Shown: positions 1 through 7,143, counted from the stretch's first letter. The stretch is 11,276 nt of DNA from Flavobacteriaceae bacterium (GCA_013003145.1 JABDLH010000195.1:1-11276); one strand, 5' to 3'. Made by a program: numbers and translations. The notes: a model not told the origin generated them from the letters alone.

Positions 1-224
1 GTTTTCCTCCTTAATATATAGTACCGCAATTTGTCTTCATAAGACTTAAACTCCAGCGGGCTGAAAACCACGACCTCTTCCAGCATGATCGATTCCTGGA
101 ACGTACTGTCACCCTCCAATATGATCAGCTTCTCGGCCAGCGAGTCCAACTCTATTTCCTCTACCTGGGCAAATCCTATGCTCCCAAGCATCATTATAAG
201 AATATATATGCATTTATACCTCAT
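1..224 (-). CDS. DUF4294-like exported protein (5' part, cut by window edge)
   Basis: Reading the minus strand from the ATG at 222-224 gives 74 open codons with no stop before the window edge. The protein therefore continues to the left and its C-terminus is not visible. It opens with a short signal peptide: a positively charged start (MRYK), a hydrophobic stretch (IYILIMMLGSIGFA) and a likely cleavage before Gln20. After that comes an acidic segment and the motif LEEVVVFSPLEFKSYEDKLR, which resembles the start of DUF4294 proteins of Bacteroidetes as I recall the family. The function of that family is not known. Export to the periplasm or outer membrane is inferred from the signal peptide. 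An AAGGAAGG tract lies just upstream of the ATG, and a TAnnTTTG match lies 26 nt further up. The gene is divergent from the M42 peptidase gene, with 102 nt between the two starts. The reading frame is secure; the family name is less so. Confidence 0.75.
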   Translation of the reverse strand, partial: MRYKCIYILIMMLGSIGFAQVEEIELDSLAEKLIILEGDSTFQESIMLEEVVVFSPLEFKSYEDKLRYYILRRK

Positions 225-249
225 GCGCCTTCCTTAACAAAAGTCTTGC

Positions 250-257
250 CAAAAGTA
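250..257 (-). promoter_or_regulatory. Candidate -7 promoter element for the DUF4294-like gene
   Basis: On the minus strand these bases read TACTTTTG, an exact match to the Bacteroidetes -7 consensus TAnnTTTG, 25 nt before the ATG at 224. No TTG is found at the expected -33 distance, so only half of the promoter is supported. A purine-rich AAGGAAGG lies between this element and the start codon. Confidence 0.5.
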
Positions 258-302
258 AAGATAAACCCCTGACAGCCCTATTAAATAAAAGTGAATTATA
301 CT

Positions 303-310
303 TAGATTTG
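303..310 (+). promoter_or_regulatory. Candidate -7 promoter element for the M42 peptidase gene
   Basis: The bases TAGATTTG match the Bacteroidetes -7 consensus TAnnTTTG and end 16 nt before the M42 start codon at 327. Transcription would begin about 10 nt ahead of the ATG, leaving a very short leader without a Shine-Dalgarno sequence. No -33 TTG is evident. Together with the minus-strand element at 250-257 it makes a compact divergent promoter region. Confidence 0.5.
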
Positions 311-326
311 TACAAAACACAGATAC

Positions 327-1415
327 ATGACCGCAAAAAAGATCCTTACCAAAAAATCGATCGATTTTTTTGAAAAATACCTCAATAACGCCTCCCCTAC
401 CGGGTACGAATGGGAAGGTCAGAAAATATGGATGGATTACCTGAAACCCTATGTGGATACCTTTATTACGGATACCTATGGTACCGCCGTCGGAGTGATC
501 AACCCGGACGCCAAATACAAGGTGGTCATCGAAGGGCATTCTGACGAGATTTCCTGGTATGTAAATTATATTACAGATAACGGACTGATCTACGTTATCC
601 GCAACGGGGGGAGCGACCACCAGATCGCCCCGTCTAAATGGGTGAATATTCACACTAAAAACGGGATTGTAAAAGGGATCTTCGGATGGCCGGCCATACA
701 CACCAGGGATAAAAGCAAAGAAGAACCGCCAAAGATCGAAAACATCTTTATAGATATAGGAGCTAAAGACAAAGCGGAAGTTGAAAAACTGGGAGTACAT
801 GTCGGATGCGTCATCACTTATCCAGATACATTCCACATCCTTAATGAGGATAAGTTTGTATGCAGGGCCATTGATAATCGCGCCGGTGGCTTTATGATTG
901 CTGAAGTCGCGAGGTTGTTGCACGAAAATAAGGTAGAACTTCCCTTTGGCTTATACATCACGAATTCCGTACAGGAGGAGATCGGTCTCAGGGGAGCAGA
1001 AATGATCACTCAAAGGATTAAGCCCAATGCCGCCATTGTCACCGATGTCTGCCACGATACTACCACCCCTATGATCGACAAGAAGAAACAAGGACATACA
1101 GAGATCGGTTCAGGACCGGTAATCTCTTATGCCCCCGCCGTTCAGAACAAGCTGCGTGAGCGAATCATAGAAACGGCAGAGAAAAAAGAGATCCCTTTCC
1201 AAAGGATGGCTGCCTCCAGGGCAACCGGTACGGATACGGACGCCTTTGCCTACAGCAATGGCGGAGTTGCATCTGCATTGATCTCCTTGCCGCTGCGATA
1301 TATGCACACCACCGTAGAAACCGTTCATAAAGATGATGTGGAAAATGTGATCCGTCTTATCTACGAGACACTGCTCACGATTAAGGATGGAGAAACCTTC
1401 AGTTATTTTGATTAA
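327..1415 (+). CDS. M42 family metallo-aminopeptidase (glutamyl aminopeptidase/endoglucanase-like)
   Basis: The 362-residue protein fits the usual length of M42 (TET-type) dinuclear metal aminopeptidases, which remove N-terminal residues from peptides in the cytoplasm, commonly as dodecamers. The conserved positions are visible in order. IEGHSDEI supplies His71 and Asp73. CRAIDNRAGG supplies the bridging Asp183. SVQEEIGLRGA holds the catalytic Glu217 and ligand Glu218. IVTDVCHDT supplies Asp240. RYMHTTVE supplies His327. A GTDTDAF motif is at 301-307. No signal peptide is present, so it should act in the cytoplasm. The apical domain lies roughly between residues 75 and 175. The start is supported by a TAnnTTTG element just upstream and by the family-like opening. 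The gene is monocistronic by layout: its own promoter-like site in front and a strong terminator directly behind. Exact substrate preference cannot be read from the sequence. Older annotations of this family as cellulase should not be taken literally. Confidence 0.93.
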   Translation: MTAKKILTKKSIDFFEKYLNNASPTGYEWEGQKIWMDYLKPYVDTFITDTYGTAVGVINPDAKYKVVIEGHSDEISWYVNYITDNGLIYVIRNGGSDHQIAPSKWVNIHTKNGIVKGIFGWPAIHTRDKSKEEPPKIENIFIDIGAKDKAEVEKLGVHVGCVITYPDTFHILNEDKFVCRAIDNRAGGFMIAEVARLLHENKVELPFGLYITNSVQEEIGLRGAEMITQRIKPNAAIVTDVCHDTTTPMIDKKKQGHTEIGSGPVISYAPAVQNKLRERIIETAEKKEIPFQRMAASRATGTDTDAFAYSNGGVASALISLPLRYMHTTVETVHKDDVENVIRLIYETLLTIKDGETFSYFD

Positions 1416-1416
1416 C

Positions 1417-1450
1417 AAAAAAATCCCCCGCATCCACGGGGGATTTTTTT
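1417..1450 (+). terminator. Rho-independent terminator after the M42 peptidase gene
   Basis: The arms ATCCCCCG (1423-1430) and CGGGGGAT (1437-1444) form a perfect 8-bp GC-rich stem with a 6-nt loop CATCCA. The stem is flanked by seven A's on the left (1417-1423) and seven T's on the right (1444-1450), so A-T pairs can lengthen it and it could also work on the opposite strand. The stem begins a few bases after the M42 stop codon. The T-tract ends only 10 nt before the NUDIX start codon. Confidence 0.93.
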
Positions 1451-1460
1451 ATATTACCCT

Positions 1461-2009
1461 ATGGAAGAGCGTGTTGCAATTTGGGATGAAGAAGGGAATC
1501 CCACCGGGCGTGAGGCTTTAAAATCAGAAGCTCATAAGAATGGCTGGTTTCATCCTACAGTTCATATCTGGTTTTATACAGCGGATGGCCGAATCCTTTT
1601 ACAGCAACGAAGTGCTGAGAAAACTACCTACCCCCTACTTTGGGATGTTTCTGTGGCCGGTCATATCAGCGCCGGGGAAAGTATCGAAGAAGCTGCCTTA
1701 CGGGAAACGGCTGAAGAGATCGGGCTCGACATACAATTTTCGGACCTGGAACAAATAGGGGTTTTTAAATCGGTCAGGAAACATCGTGAAGATCTAATCG
1801 ACTGTGAATTCCATCATACCTTCCTCAGCCTGCTGAGCAAACCGATAAGCCAATTAAAAAAACAGGAAGAGGAAGTGGCTGCCCTGAAGCTCTTGCCACT
1901 CATTACCTTCGCCGAAGAACTGTGGGGAATGGCCAATCCGGGTAAATATGTCCCGCATCAACCCGAGTATTATAAAACGGTCATCCGCCAGGTTCAGAAA
2001 AGACTATAA
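1461..2009 (+). CDS. NUDIX hydrolase (IPP-isomerase-like/YfcD-type)
   Basis: The 182-residue protein carries a NUDIX box at residues 67-89: Gly67, five residues, Glu73, seven residues, then RETAEEIGL with the metal-binding Glu85 and Glu86. The usual hydrophobic residue after the RE pair is Thr83 here, a mild deviation. The N-terminal part (VAIWDEEGNPTGREALKSEA, then HKNGWFHPTVHIW) resembles the NUDIX branch related to isopentenyl-diphosphate isomerase and E. coli YfcD. Proteins of that branch are usually annotated only as NUDIX hydrolases of unknown substrate; hydrolysis of a nucleoside-diphosphate-linked compound is inferred from the box. The conserved N-terminus argues that the ATG at 1461 is the true start, although it lies only 10 nt after the T-tract of the M42 terminator and has no Shine-Dalgarno sequence. 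The 3' end overlaps the end of hisS, which runs the other way, by 6 nt. Confidence 0.88.
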   Translation: MEERVAIWDEEGNPTGREALKSEAHKNGWFHPTVHIWFYTADGRILLQQRSAEKTTYPLLWDVSVAGHISAGESIEEAALRETAEEIGLDIQFSDLEQIGVFKSVRKHREDLIDCEFHHTFLSLLSKPISQLKKQEEEVAALKLLPLITFAEELWGMANPGKYVPHQPEYYKTVIRQVQKRL

Positions 2010-3380
2010 ACTATTTATAAAATCATCCGGGTTCTGCAGCGGGTAAGATTGCTGAGTACCGCTTTCCATGTTCTTTACAACAAAATTACCATCCTTTAAT
2101 TCTTGCTCACCAATAAGGATTACAAAAGGAACATTCCTGTTGTCGGCATATTTAAATTGCTTCTGGATCTTGGCAGAAGAAGGATATACTTCAGATTTCA
2201 GTCCTGCACTTCTTAAGCTCCGAACTAATTTAGTTGCGGCAAGCGCTTCTTTATCGCCAAAATTGATACAGAGCACATCCAGGGCTCTGTCCAGGGTTTC
2301 CGGAAATAGCTGTAATTCCTCCATAACCAGGTAGATCCTGTCCAGGCCAAATGACACCCCCACTCCACTGATATCCTTAAGACCGAATATACCGGTAAGG
2401 TCATCATAACGTCCACCTCCACCAATGGATCCCATGGACACCCCTTCAGGTGCAGCCACCTCCAGGATGGCCCCGGTGTAATAGTTCAGCCCCCTGGCCA
2501 GGGTGACATCAATTTTCAGTGTACAACAATCCAACCCAAGTTCATCCAGGGTCCCTGTTATATATCGTAATTCCTCAACTCCTTTGCTCCCTGCCTCCGA
2601 GGTAGATAAGAAATCGCTTAACTGGTCAAGTATTTCGGCATTAGATCCTTTCAATTCAAACAAGGGTTGTGCCTTGTCAATAGATTCCTGTGGAATCCCT
2701 TTAACCCACATCTCATTGCGCACCCCTTCTTCCCCTATCTTATCCATTTTATCCAAGGCTACGGTAAAGTCGACCAGCTTATCCCCTGCCCCAATAACCT
2801 CTGCGATCCCGGCAAGGATCTTCCGGTTATTGAGTTTTATGGTAACTCCTTCTAGCTTGAGCTCTGTAAATACAGCATCGTACAGTTGTATTAGCTCTAC
2901 TTCCTGAAGTAATGAATCTGATCCTACCACATCGGCATCACATTGATAGAATTCCCTGAAACGACCTTTTTGTGGCCTGTCTGCTCTCCAGACCGGCTGA
3001 ATTTGGTATCGCTTAAACGGGAATTGCAGCTCGTTCTGGTGCATCACGACGAAACGAGCAAAGGGTACGGTTAGGTCATACCGCAGTGCTTTTTCAGTAA
3101 TATGTGGGTAGAGTGATTTAGAATCTTTTTCCTGGTAAACAGCCTCGTCAACCTTTTCAGCAAATTCGCCGGAATTCAATATTTTAAATATCAGTCGGTC
3201 TCCTTCTTCCCCGTATTTCCCCATAAGGGTATCCAGGTTTTCAAAAGATGGGGTCTCTATTGGCTGATAACCATAAGCTTCAAAGTGCTTTTGAATTATG
3301 CCGATGATATAATTCCTACGGGCTACTTCTGAGGGTAAAAAATCTCTGGTGCCTTTGGGTATTGAGGGTTTCTGTGCCAT
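2004..3380 (-). CDS. hisS: Histidyl-tRNA synthetase
   Basis: This cytoplasmic class II synthetase attaches histidine to tRNA-His using ATP. The 458 residues show the expected order of motifs. KGTRDFLP is at 9-16. The substrate-binding segment RYDLTVPFARF is at 100-110. Motif 2 (VWRADRPQKGRFREFYQ) is around 130-146. The histidine-specific LARGLNYYTG is at 294-303 and GGGRYDDL at 321-328. Motif 3 (GVGVSFGLDRI) is at 339-349 with Arg348. An anticodon-binding domain follows from about residue 365 to the end. Motif 2 and the nearby YQCDADVVG resemble the eukaryotic/archaeal form of the enzyme more than the E. coli form; this is judged by eye. The ATG at 3380 follows a TATATTTG promoter-like element closely, so the gene probably has its own promoter separate from the gene upstream. 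The stop codon TAG lies inside the end of the convergent NUDIX gene, and I see no clear terminator there. Confidence 0.97.
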   Translation of the reverse strand: MAQKPSIPKGTRDFLPSEVARRNYIIGIIQKHFEAYGYQPIETPSFENLDTLMGKYGEEGDRLIFKILNSGEFAEKVDEAVYQEKDSKSLYPHITEKALRYDLTVPFARFVVMHQNELQFPFKRYQIQPVWRADRPQKGRFREFYQCDADVVGSDSLLQEVELIQLYDAVFTELKLEGVTIKLNNRKILAGIAEVIGAGDKLVDFTVALDKMDKIGEEGVRNEMWVKGIPQESIDKAQPLFELKGSNAEILDQLSDFLSTSEAGSKGVEELRYITGTLDELGLDCCTLKIDVTLARGLNYYTGAILEVAAPEGVSMGSIGGGGRYDDLTGIFGLKDISGVGVSFGLDRIYLVMEELQLFPETLDRALDVLCINFGDKEALAATKLVRSLRSAGLKSEVYPSSAKIQKQFKYADNRNVPFVILIGEQELKDGNFVVKNMESGTQQSYPLQNPDDFINSL

Positions 3381-3397
3381 AACTGCTGTAAATGCTG

Positions 3398-3405
3398 CAA
3401 ATATA
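3398..3405 (-). promoter_or_regulatory. Candidate -7 promoter element for hisS
   Basis: The minus strand reads TATATTTG, an exact TAnnTTTG match, ending 17 nt before the hisS start codon. The leader would be only about 10 nt. No -33 TTG is seen at the usual distance. It lies between the stop codon of the upstream gene and hisS, which supports independent transcription of hisS. Confidence 0.5.
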
Positions 3406-3426
3406 CTTGATTGTTAAATTCCTCGG

Positions 3427-3443
3427 AAAAAGCCTGGGGCTTT
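3427..3443 (-). terminator. Weak candidate terminator after the conserved hypothetical gene
   Basis: On the minus strand AAAGCC, a 3-nt loop CCA and GGCTTT form a 6-bp hairpin ending in a run of five T's. It overlaps the stop codon (3442-3444) of the upstream gene. The T's are partly used in the stem and the loop is minimal, so termination would be modest. Its position just before the hisS promoter-like element makes it plausible. Confidence 0.35.
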
Positions 3444-3915
3444 ATTCCCCGATTATCTGGTCAAACCATCGATAAAGATCGCCACGGGTAATAACTGCAC
3501 CTTCCTTGATCAATTCAAATCTATCCATATGCGGATCCTCAGTGTATGCTTTGGAAGCCACCAGGTACTCCACGAAATCGGACTGCCAGTTCTTTTTAAA
3601 CCACGCAAATCCCTCATCATTCCTCAGGTCTATTTCCGGGTTCATCACCTTTACTGAAATAAGTTTCATCTCCTTTTCCGCCATATGGAACAGGTGCATC
3701 TGCTGCTCCGAGATGTTTTCTAGATATTCAACCTTTTGAAGGACGCCCTCCCAGACAAGGTCACTGAATACATCCAGTTCTTCCTCTGCCACATGCGGCT
3801 TTTCTGTTTTTAAACGATCCCATTCCTCAGCTGTGATCGATTGGGTCGCCAGGAAATTTATGAATTCAGGATGTAGCTCTTCTAATTGTTCTTTTGTAAG
3901 TCTTGTATATTTCAT
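3442..3915 (-). CDS. Conserved acidic protein of unknown function (possibly DUF6495)
   Basis: The 157-residue protein has no signal peptide, no membrane segment and no catalytic motif that I recognise. It is rich in Glu and Asp and looks soluble and mostly helical. It opens with MKYTRLTKEQLEELHPEFIN and contains a Trp-rich patch, FAWFKKNWQSDFVEYL. It ends in a GDLYRWFDQIIGE segment. I recall similar proteins next to hisS in flavobacteria, filed as DUF6495, but I cannot confirm the family here. Codon use looks like its neighbours and the gene is intact. Its ATG lies only 3 nt beyond the T-tract of the terminator for the receptor gene, and no TAnnTTTG element is visible in front of it. It must therefore be expressed by read-through, from an atypical promoter, or from a transcript beginning at or near the ATG. 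No function is proposed. Confidence 0.85.
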   Translation of the reverse strand: MKYTRLTKEQLEELHPEFINFLATQSITAEEWDRLKTEKPHVAEEELDVFSDLVWEGVLQKVEYLENISEQQMHLFHMAEKEMKLISVKVMNPEIDLRNDEGFAWFKKNWQSDFVEYLVASKAYTEDPHMDRFELIKEGAVITRGDLYRWFDQIIGE

Positions 3916-3918
3916 ATG

Positions 3919-3948
3919 AAAAAAAAGCCGCCCTGTAAGAGGCGGCTT
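3919..3948 (-). terminator. Rho-independent terminator after the TonB-dependent receptor gene
   Basis: AAGCCGCC (3925-3932) and GGCGGCTT (3941-3948) form a perfect 8-bp stem with an 8-nt loop. On the minus strand the stem is followed by a run of eight T's (3926-3919). The hairpin starts 18 nt after the receptor stop codon. The T-tract ends 3 nt before the ATG of the next gene on the same strand. Confidence 0.92.
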
Positions 3949-3966
3949 AGTATTTAAAATTACTGT

Positions 3967-6900
3967 TTAGTTAAAGATATACCGCACGCCAAATTGTGCT
4001 CTCCACCTGGACCTCACATCCGTAGCTGCAGTAAAGGTACTGCTACGGTCCGGATCAAAGGTATAGGTCGGGTTATTGCTATCGTCTACCGATACTCCTA
4101 ACAACTGGTTAAAGGCTGGCTCTTCAACAACTCCCCAATTAGAGTTGATCAGGTTACCTATATTAAGCACATCAACACTTAACTGAAGTACATTGTTCTC
4201 TGCCAATTTAATATCGTGCAGCGCTTTCATGTCCCATCGACCTTTCCACGGAGCAAGTGCTCCATATCTTTCAGCATAAGAACCACGGTTATCACTCAGG
4301 TAGTCATCCTGCTGGATGAACGCTTCAAAAGCTTCTGCCTGCCCTGCTCCGCTGAAATTCATCTGCCCAACTTCTGAAGCTGTCGGGATATAGATCAGGT
4401 CATTGATACTGGAACCATCGTTATTGATGTCTCCTCCGTAAATATAGTTGAAACGGTTACCGCTGGCATATTCAAAGAAAGTAGATATCGTAGTACCGAA
4501 ATCAAAAGCTTTAGACAGTACCCCGATGAAACGGTGAGTATCACCGTAACGAGAGAAGGCCAATACATCCTCGTTGGCATTCCCGACAATGGCATTCCCG
4601 ACAAAGGCATCCCCTGTAATTTCCGCCTCTATCGAATTAACCTCTTTAGAGTTCAGGTAGCTATAGGCCAAAAGGGTATAAAGACCATTATCAAAGTTCT
4701 TCTGAGCTTTGAAGGAAGCATTCCATACACGGCCTTTATCCGAGTTAGTAAAAACGAAAGCACTGGTAGGGCCGCCAAAGATCTGAGATTTGTCATCATT
4801 GGTATATACCGCCCTGTTGTCTACACCGTTCAAAGTAGCAGATGGAGTATCCAGTCCCCAGTTCTGAACATGCGCAGCATTCAGGTCTTTGGTATATGCA
4901 AAATCTGCAGTTAACACAATACCATTTTCCAGGCTTTTATCAAGCCCGATATTGGTTCTCCAAACCTGTGGGAACTTAAAATCAGGATCTACTAATTGGT
5001 AGAAGAAGAAATCTACCCCCTGCACCTGGTTGCCCAACCATACAAATGGGAATCGCCCGGTAAATACCCCGGTACCACCGCGGACCTGTAAAGTGTTATC
5101 ATCATGCATATCCCAGTTAAATCCTAATCTTGGAGAGATCAGCCAATCGTTGGTCGGCATTTTTTCAGAATCAAGGAATACAGCTTCTCCTGTTTCAGGG
5201 TCTGTATACTCGATTGAGGGTATATAAGTCCCGCTTGCTCCTCCTTTACGCTCAATATTCTCACGCACTTTAGATGCAGTGTCAAAATATAGCGGTTTGT
5301 CAAAACGCAATCCGTAAGTCAGTTTGAAGTTCTCTGCGATGTTCCATTCATCCTGGGCATAAAATGCCATCTGGCCTACGTTAGTTTCAGCCAATGACCA
5401 TCCACCGGGATTACCCACGCCGTTTGCCTCAAGACTCCTGTTGGCACTAATAGCCGCATCAAAAGCAGCCTGAAGATCGCCTGAACTTGCAAAGTTGGGG
5501 AAATCTGTGATGGTAGTAGTCGGGAAGAAGACTCCCTGAGCACCATAGGCTCCCAGGTTAAATGAATTGTCGAACTGGAATTTCTCAAAGGAAAATCCTA
5601 CCGTGTAGGTATGATCACCTTTAAAGAAACTCAGGTTGTTGGTCAATTGAAAGACCTTCTGATCCAGGGTATTGTTGATCGAGAATGGCTCGTGCCCTGC
5701 AATAATGTAGTTAGAACTCCCACTTGCATCAAGGATAGTAAGCGTGGGTGCAGGCGTTGATAGTGGATTCCTGAAATCGTCAAAATGAGTATATCCAACC
5801 TGTAACTTATTAGTTGCATTATCCGATAGCGTACTGTTTAATTCGATTTGTACAGAACGGATATTATTATTGATTTCATAGCCTGCATTTTCAAACTGTA
5901 ACGTACTCTGGTTAGGTCCCCTGAATCCAAGAGCCGACGGGTGTGCAGGCTTTTCCTTGGAAGCATTCAGGAAATTGTAAATCACCGCCAGACGGTTCTT
6001 ATCATTGATGTTCCAGTCTATCTTAAAGATTCCTTTGGTAGATTGCTGGTCAAAATTGAATCCTTCAAACCTTCCGGGATTGTAAAATATATCATTACCC
6101 TGCTCATCCTGCCCGATCACCACCTGGCTCAATAAATCCTGTACCAACTGGAAATCTGAAGCAGAAACCCTGGATTCATTAATAGCTCCCGTTCCTCGGT
6201 TAGGAACAAATCCATTGGTTCCCAAAGATGTCAGGTCGTCCTTTTCAAAATTGACGAAGAAGAACAATTTATTCTTGATGATAGGTCCACCGATACTGGC
6301 ACCATATTGTACTTGCTCCAATCCTGTTTTAAAGACATCGTCCCCGTTGATCTTTCCGCCGGTCAGGTCGTCATTCCTGAAGAACCCATAAGCAGTTCCG
6401 TAAAATTCGTTCGTACCACTTTTGGTCACCGCGTTTACGGAAGCACCGGTAAAACCGGACTGGGTAACGTCATATGGAGCCGTTGTAACCTGGATCTGGT
6501 CTATGGCATCCAGGGATATCGGTTGTGAACTGGTCTGTCCACCAGGGGTGGCAGCATCCAGGCCAAATGGGTTATTAAAGATTGCCCCATCCAGTGAAAA
6601 GTTATTGTATTGGTCGTTTCTACCTCCAAAAGAAATTCCTGAAGCTCCGGAAGAAGCCGTTGGCTCCAGCCTCGCAAAATCCTCAGCAGAACGTGAAATG
6701 GTAGGTAACCTGGTAAGCTCTCTTCTTCCAACACTTGTTTCGGCACCGGTACGATCGCTGCCAAATGTGCCTGTTCGATCAGAGATGACGACCACTTCAT
6801 CCAGGGCCTCACTTTCCTCGATCAGCTTTAGATCCAGGTTAAAGGTTTTACCCAGGGTCAGGAAGATATCATTAATGGTCTGAGTTTTAAACCCTACATA

Positions 6901-7143
6901 AGAAGCGGTTAAGACGTATGGCCCACCTACTCTTAAGTTTAATAGGTTAAAGCGTCCGTCTTCATTGGTAATGGCTCCGTATTTGGTTCCTGTTGGAGTG
7001 TGCACTGCAACAATGTTGGCTCCGAACAGAGGTTCTCCCTGGTCGTCGGCAACAGTACCACGGATGTTAGATGTTGTTACCTGTGCCATGGCGATAAATC
7101 CCGTACATAAAAGGGTCACCACCAACAATAATCGGGTTTTCAT
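3967..7143 (-). CDS. TonB-dependent outer-membrane receptor, Oar-like, with CarboxypepD-regulatory-like domain
   Basis: The 1058-residue protein should be a gated outer-membrane transporter powered by the TonB system of the inner membrane. Residues 1-20 form a signal peptide ending in AMA before Gln21. Residues about 25-108 form a carboxypeptidase-regulatory-like beta-sandwich (IRGTVADDQGEPLFGANIVA). A TonB-box-like DEVVVI is at 115-120. The plug spans roughly 130-245, with NNFSLDGAIFNNPFGL and ASVNAVTKSGTNEFYGT. A long beta-barrel follows and ends in the aromatic-rich VRYIFN. The length and the plug-to-barrel junction resemble the Oar-like receptors of Bacteroidetes and Myxococcus rather than SusC, and no SusD partner is next to it. 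A DINNDG loop at 905-910 could bind calcium. A 15-bp tandem repeat encodes VGNAIVGNA near residue 850. The substrate cannot be predicted. A terminator follows the gene. No clear promoter is seen; the nearest sequence is TATATTTA at 7171-7178. Confidence 0.93.
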   Translation of the reverse strand: MKTRLLLVVTLLCTGFIAMAQVTTSNIRGTVADDQGEPLFGANIVAVHTPTGTKYGAITNEDGRFNLLNLRVGGPYVLTASYVGFKTQTINDIFLTLGKTFNLDLKLIEESEALDEVVVISDRTGTFGSDRTGAETSVGRRELTRLPTISRSAEDFARLEPTASSGASGISFGGRNDQYNNFSLDGAIFNNPFGLDAATPGGQTSSQPISLDAIDQIQVTTAPYDVTQSGFTGASVNAVTKSGTNEFYGTAYGFFRNDDLTGGKINGDDVFKTGLEQVQYGASIGGPIIKNKLFFFVNFEKDDLTSLGTNGFVPNRGTGAINESRVSASDFQLVQDLLSQVVIGQDEQGNDIFYNPGRFEGFNFDQQSTKGIFKIDWNINDKNRLAVIYNFLNASKEKPAHPSALGFRGPNQSTLQFENAGYEINNNIRSVQIELNSTLSDNATNKLQVGYTHFDDFRNPLSTPAPTLTILDASGSSNYIIAGHEPFSINNTLDQKVFQLTNNLSFFKGDHTYTVGFSFEKFQFDNSFNLGAYGAQGVFFPTTTITDFPNFASSGDLQAAFDAAISANRSLEANGVGNPGGWSLAETNVGQMAFYAQDEWNIAENFKLTYGLRFDKPLYFDTASKVRENIERKGGASGTYIPSIEYTDPETGEAVFLDSEKMPTNDWLISPRLGFNWDMHDDNTLQVRGGTGVFTGRFPFVWLGNQVQGVDFFFYQLVDPDFKFPQVWRTNIGLDKSLENGIVLTADFAYTKDLNAAHVQNWGLDTPSATLNGVDNRAVYTNDDKSQIFGGPTSAFVFTNSDKGRVWNASFKAQKNFDNGLYTLLAYSYLNSKEVNSIEAEITGDAFVGNAIVGNANEDVLAFSRYGDTHRFIGVLSKAFDFGTTISTFFEYASGNRFNYIYGGDINNDGSSINDLIYIPTASEVGQMNFSGAGQAEAFEAFIQQDDYLSDNRGSYAERYGALAPWKGRWDMKALHDIKLAENNVLQLSVDVLNIGNLINSNWGVVEEPAFNQLLGVSVDDSNNPTYTFDPDRSSTFTAATDVRSRWRAQFGVRYIFN
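4575..4614. repeat. 15-bp tandem repeat inside the receptor gene
   Basis: The unit TGGCATTCCCGACAA occurs twice in a row without a mismatch (4575-4589 and 4590-4604). A decayed partial third copy, AGGCATCCCC, follows at 4605-4614. Because the unit is 15 bp it keeps the reading frame, and on the minus strand it encodes repeated five-residue blocks (FVGNA, IVGNA) in the beta-barrel part of the receptor. Confidence 0.85.

Noticed and set aside
234..923. A long open frame on the minus strand opposite the M42 gene
   Set aside because: The plus-strand M42 frame has every metal ligand in place. The opposite frame shows no recognisable family, and its end falls in the divergent promoter region.
1461..2009. 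True isopentenyl-diphosphate isomerase
   Set aside because: The fold is related, but the protein has a standard NUDIX box, and I cannot identify the catalytic Cys and Glu pair of the isomerase. A NUDIX hydrolase is the safer call.
4395..4914. Open frames in other readings of the receptor gene with repetitive peptides (MPLSGMP, GIPDNGIPDKGIP)
   Set aside because: They are by-products of the 15-bp tandem repeat read in the wrong frame or strand. The receptor frame is continuous and carries all the family motifs.
3967..7143. SusC-type receptor with a SusD partner, i.e. a polysaccharide utilisation locus
   Set aside because: No SusD-like lipoprotein or glycan enzyme gene lies beside it, and the plug and barrel look Oar-like. 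Its neighbours are housekeeping genes with their own terminators.
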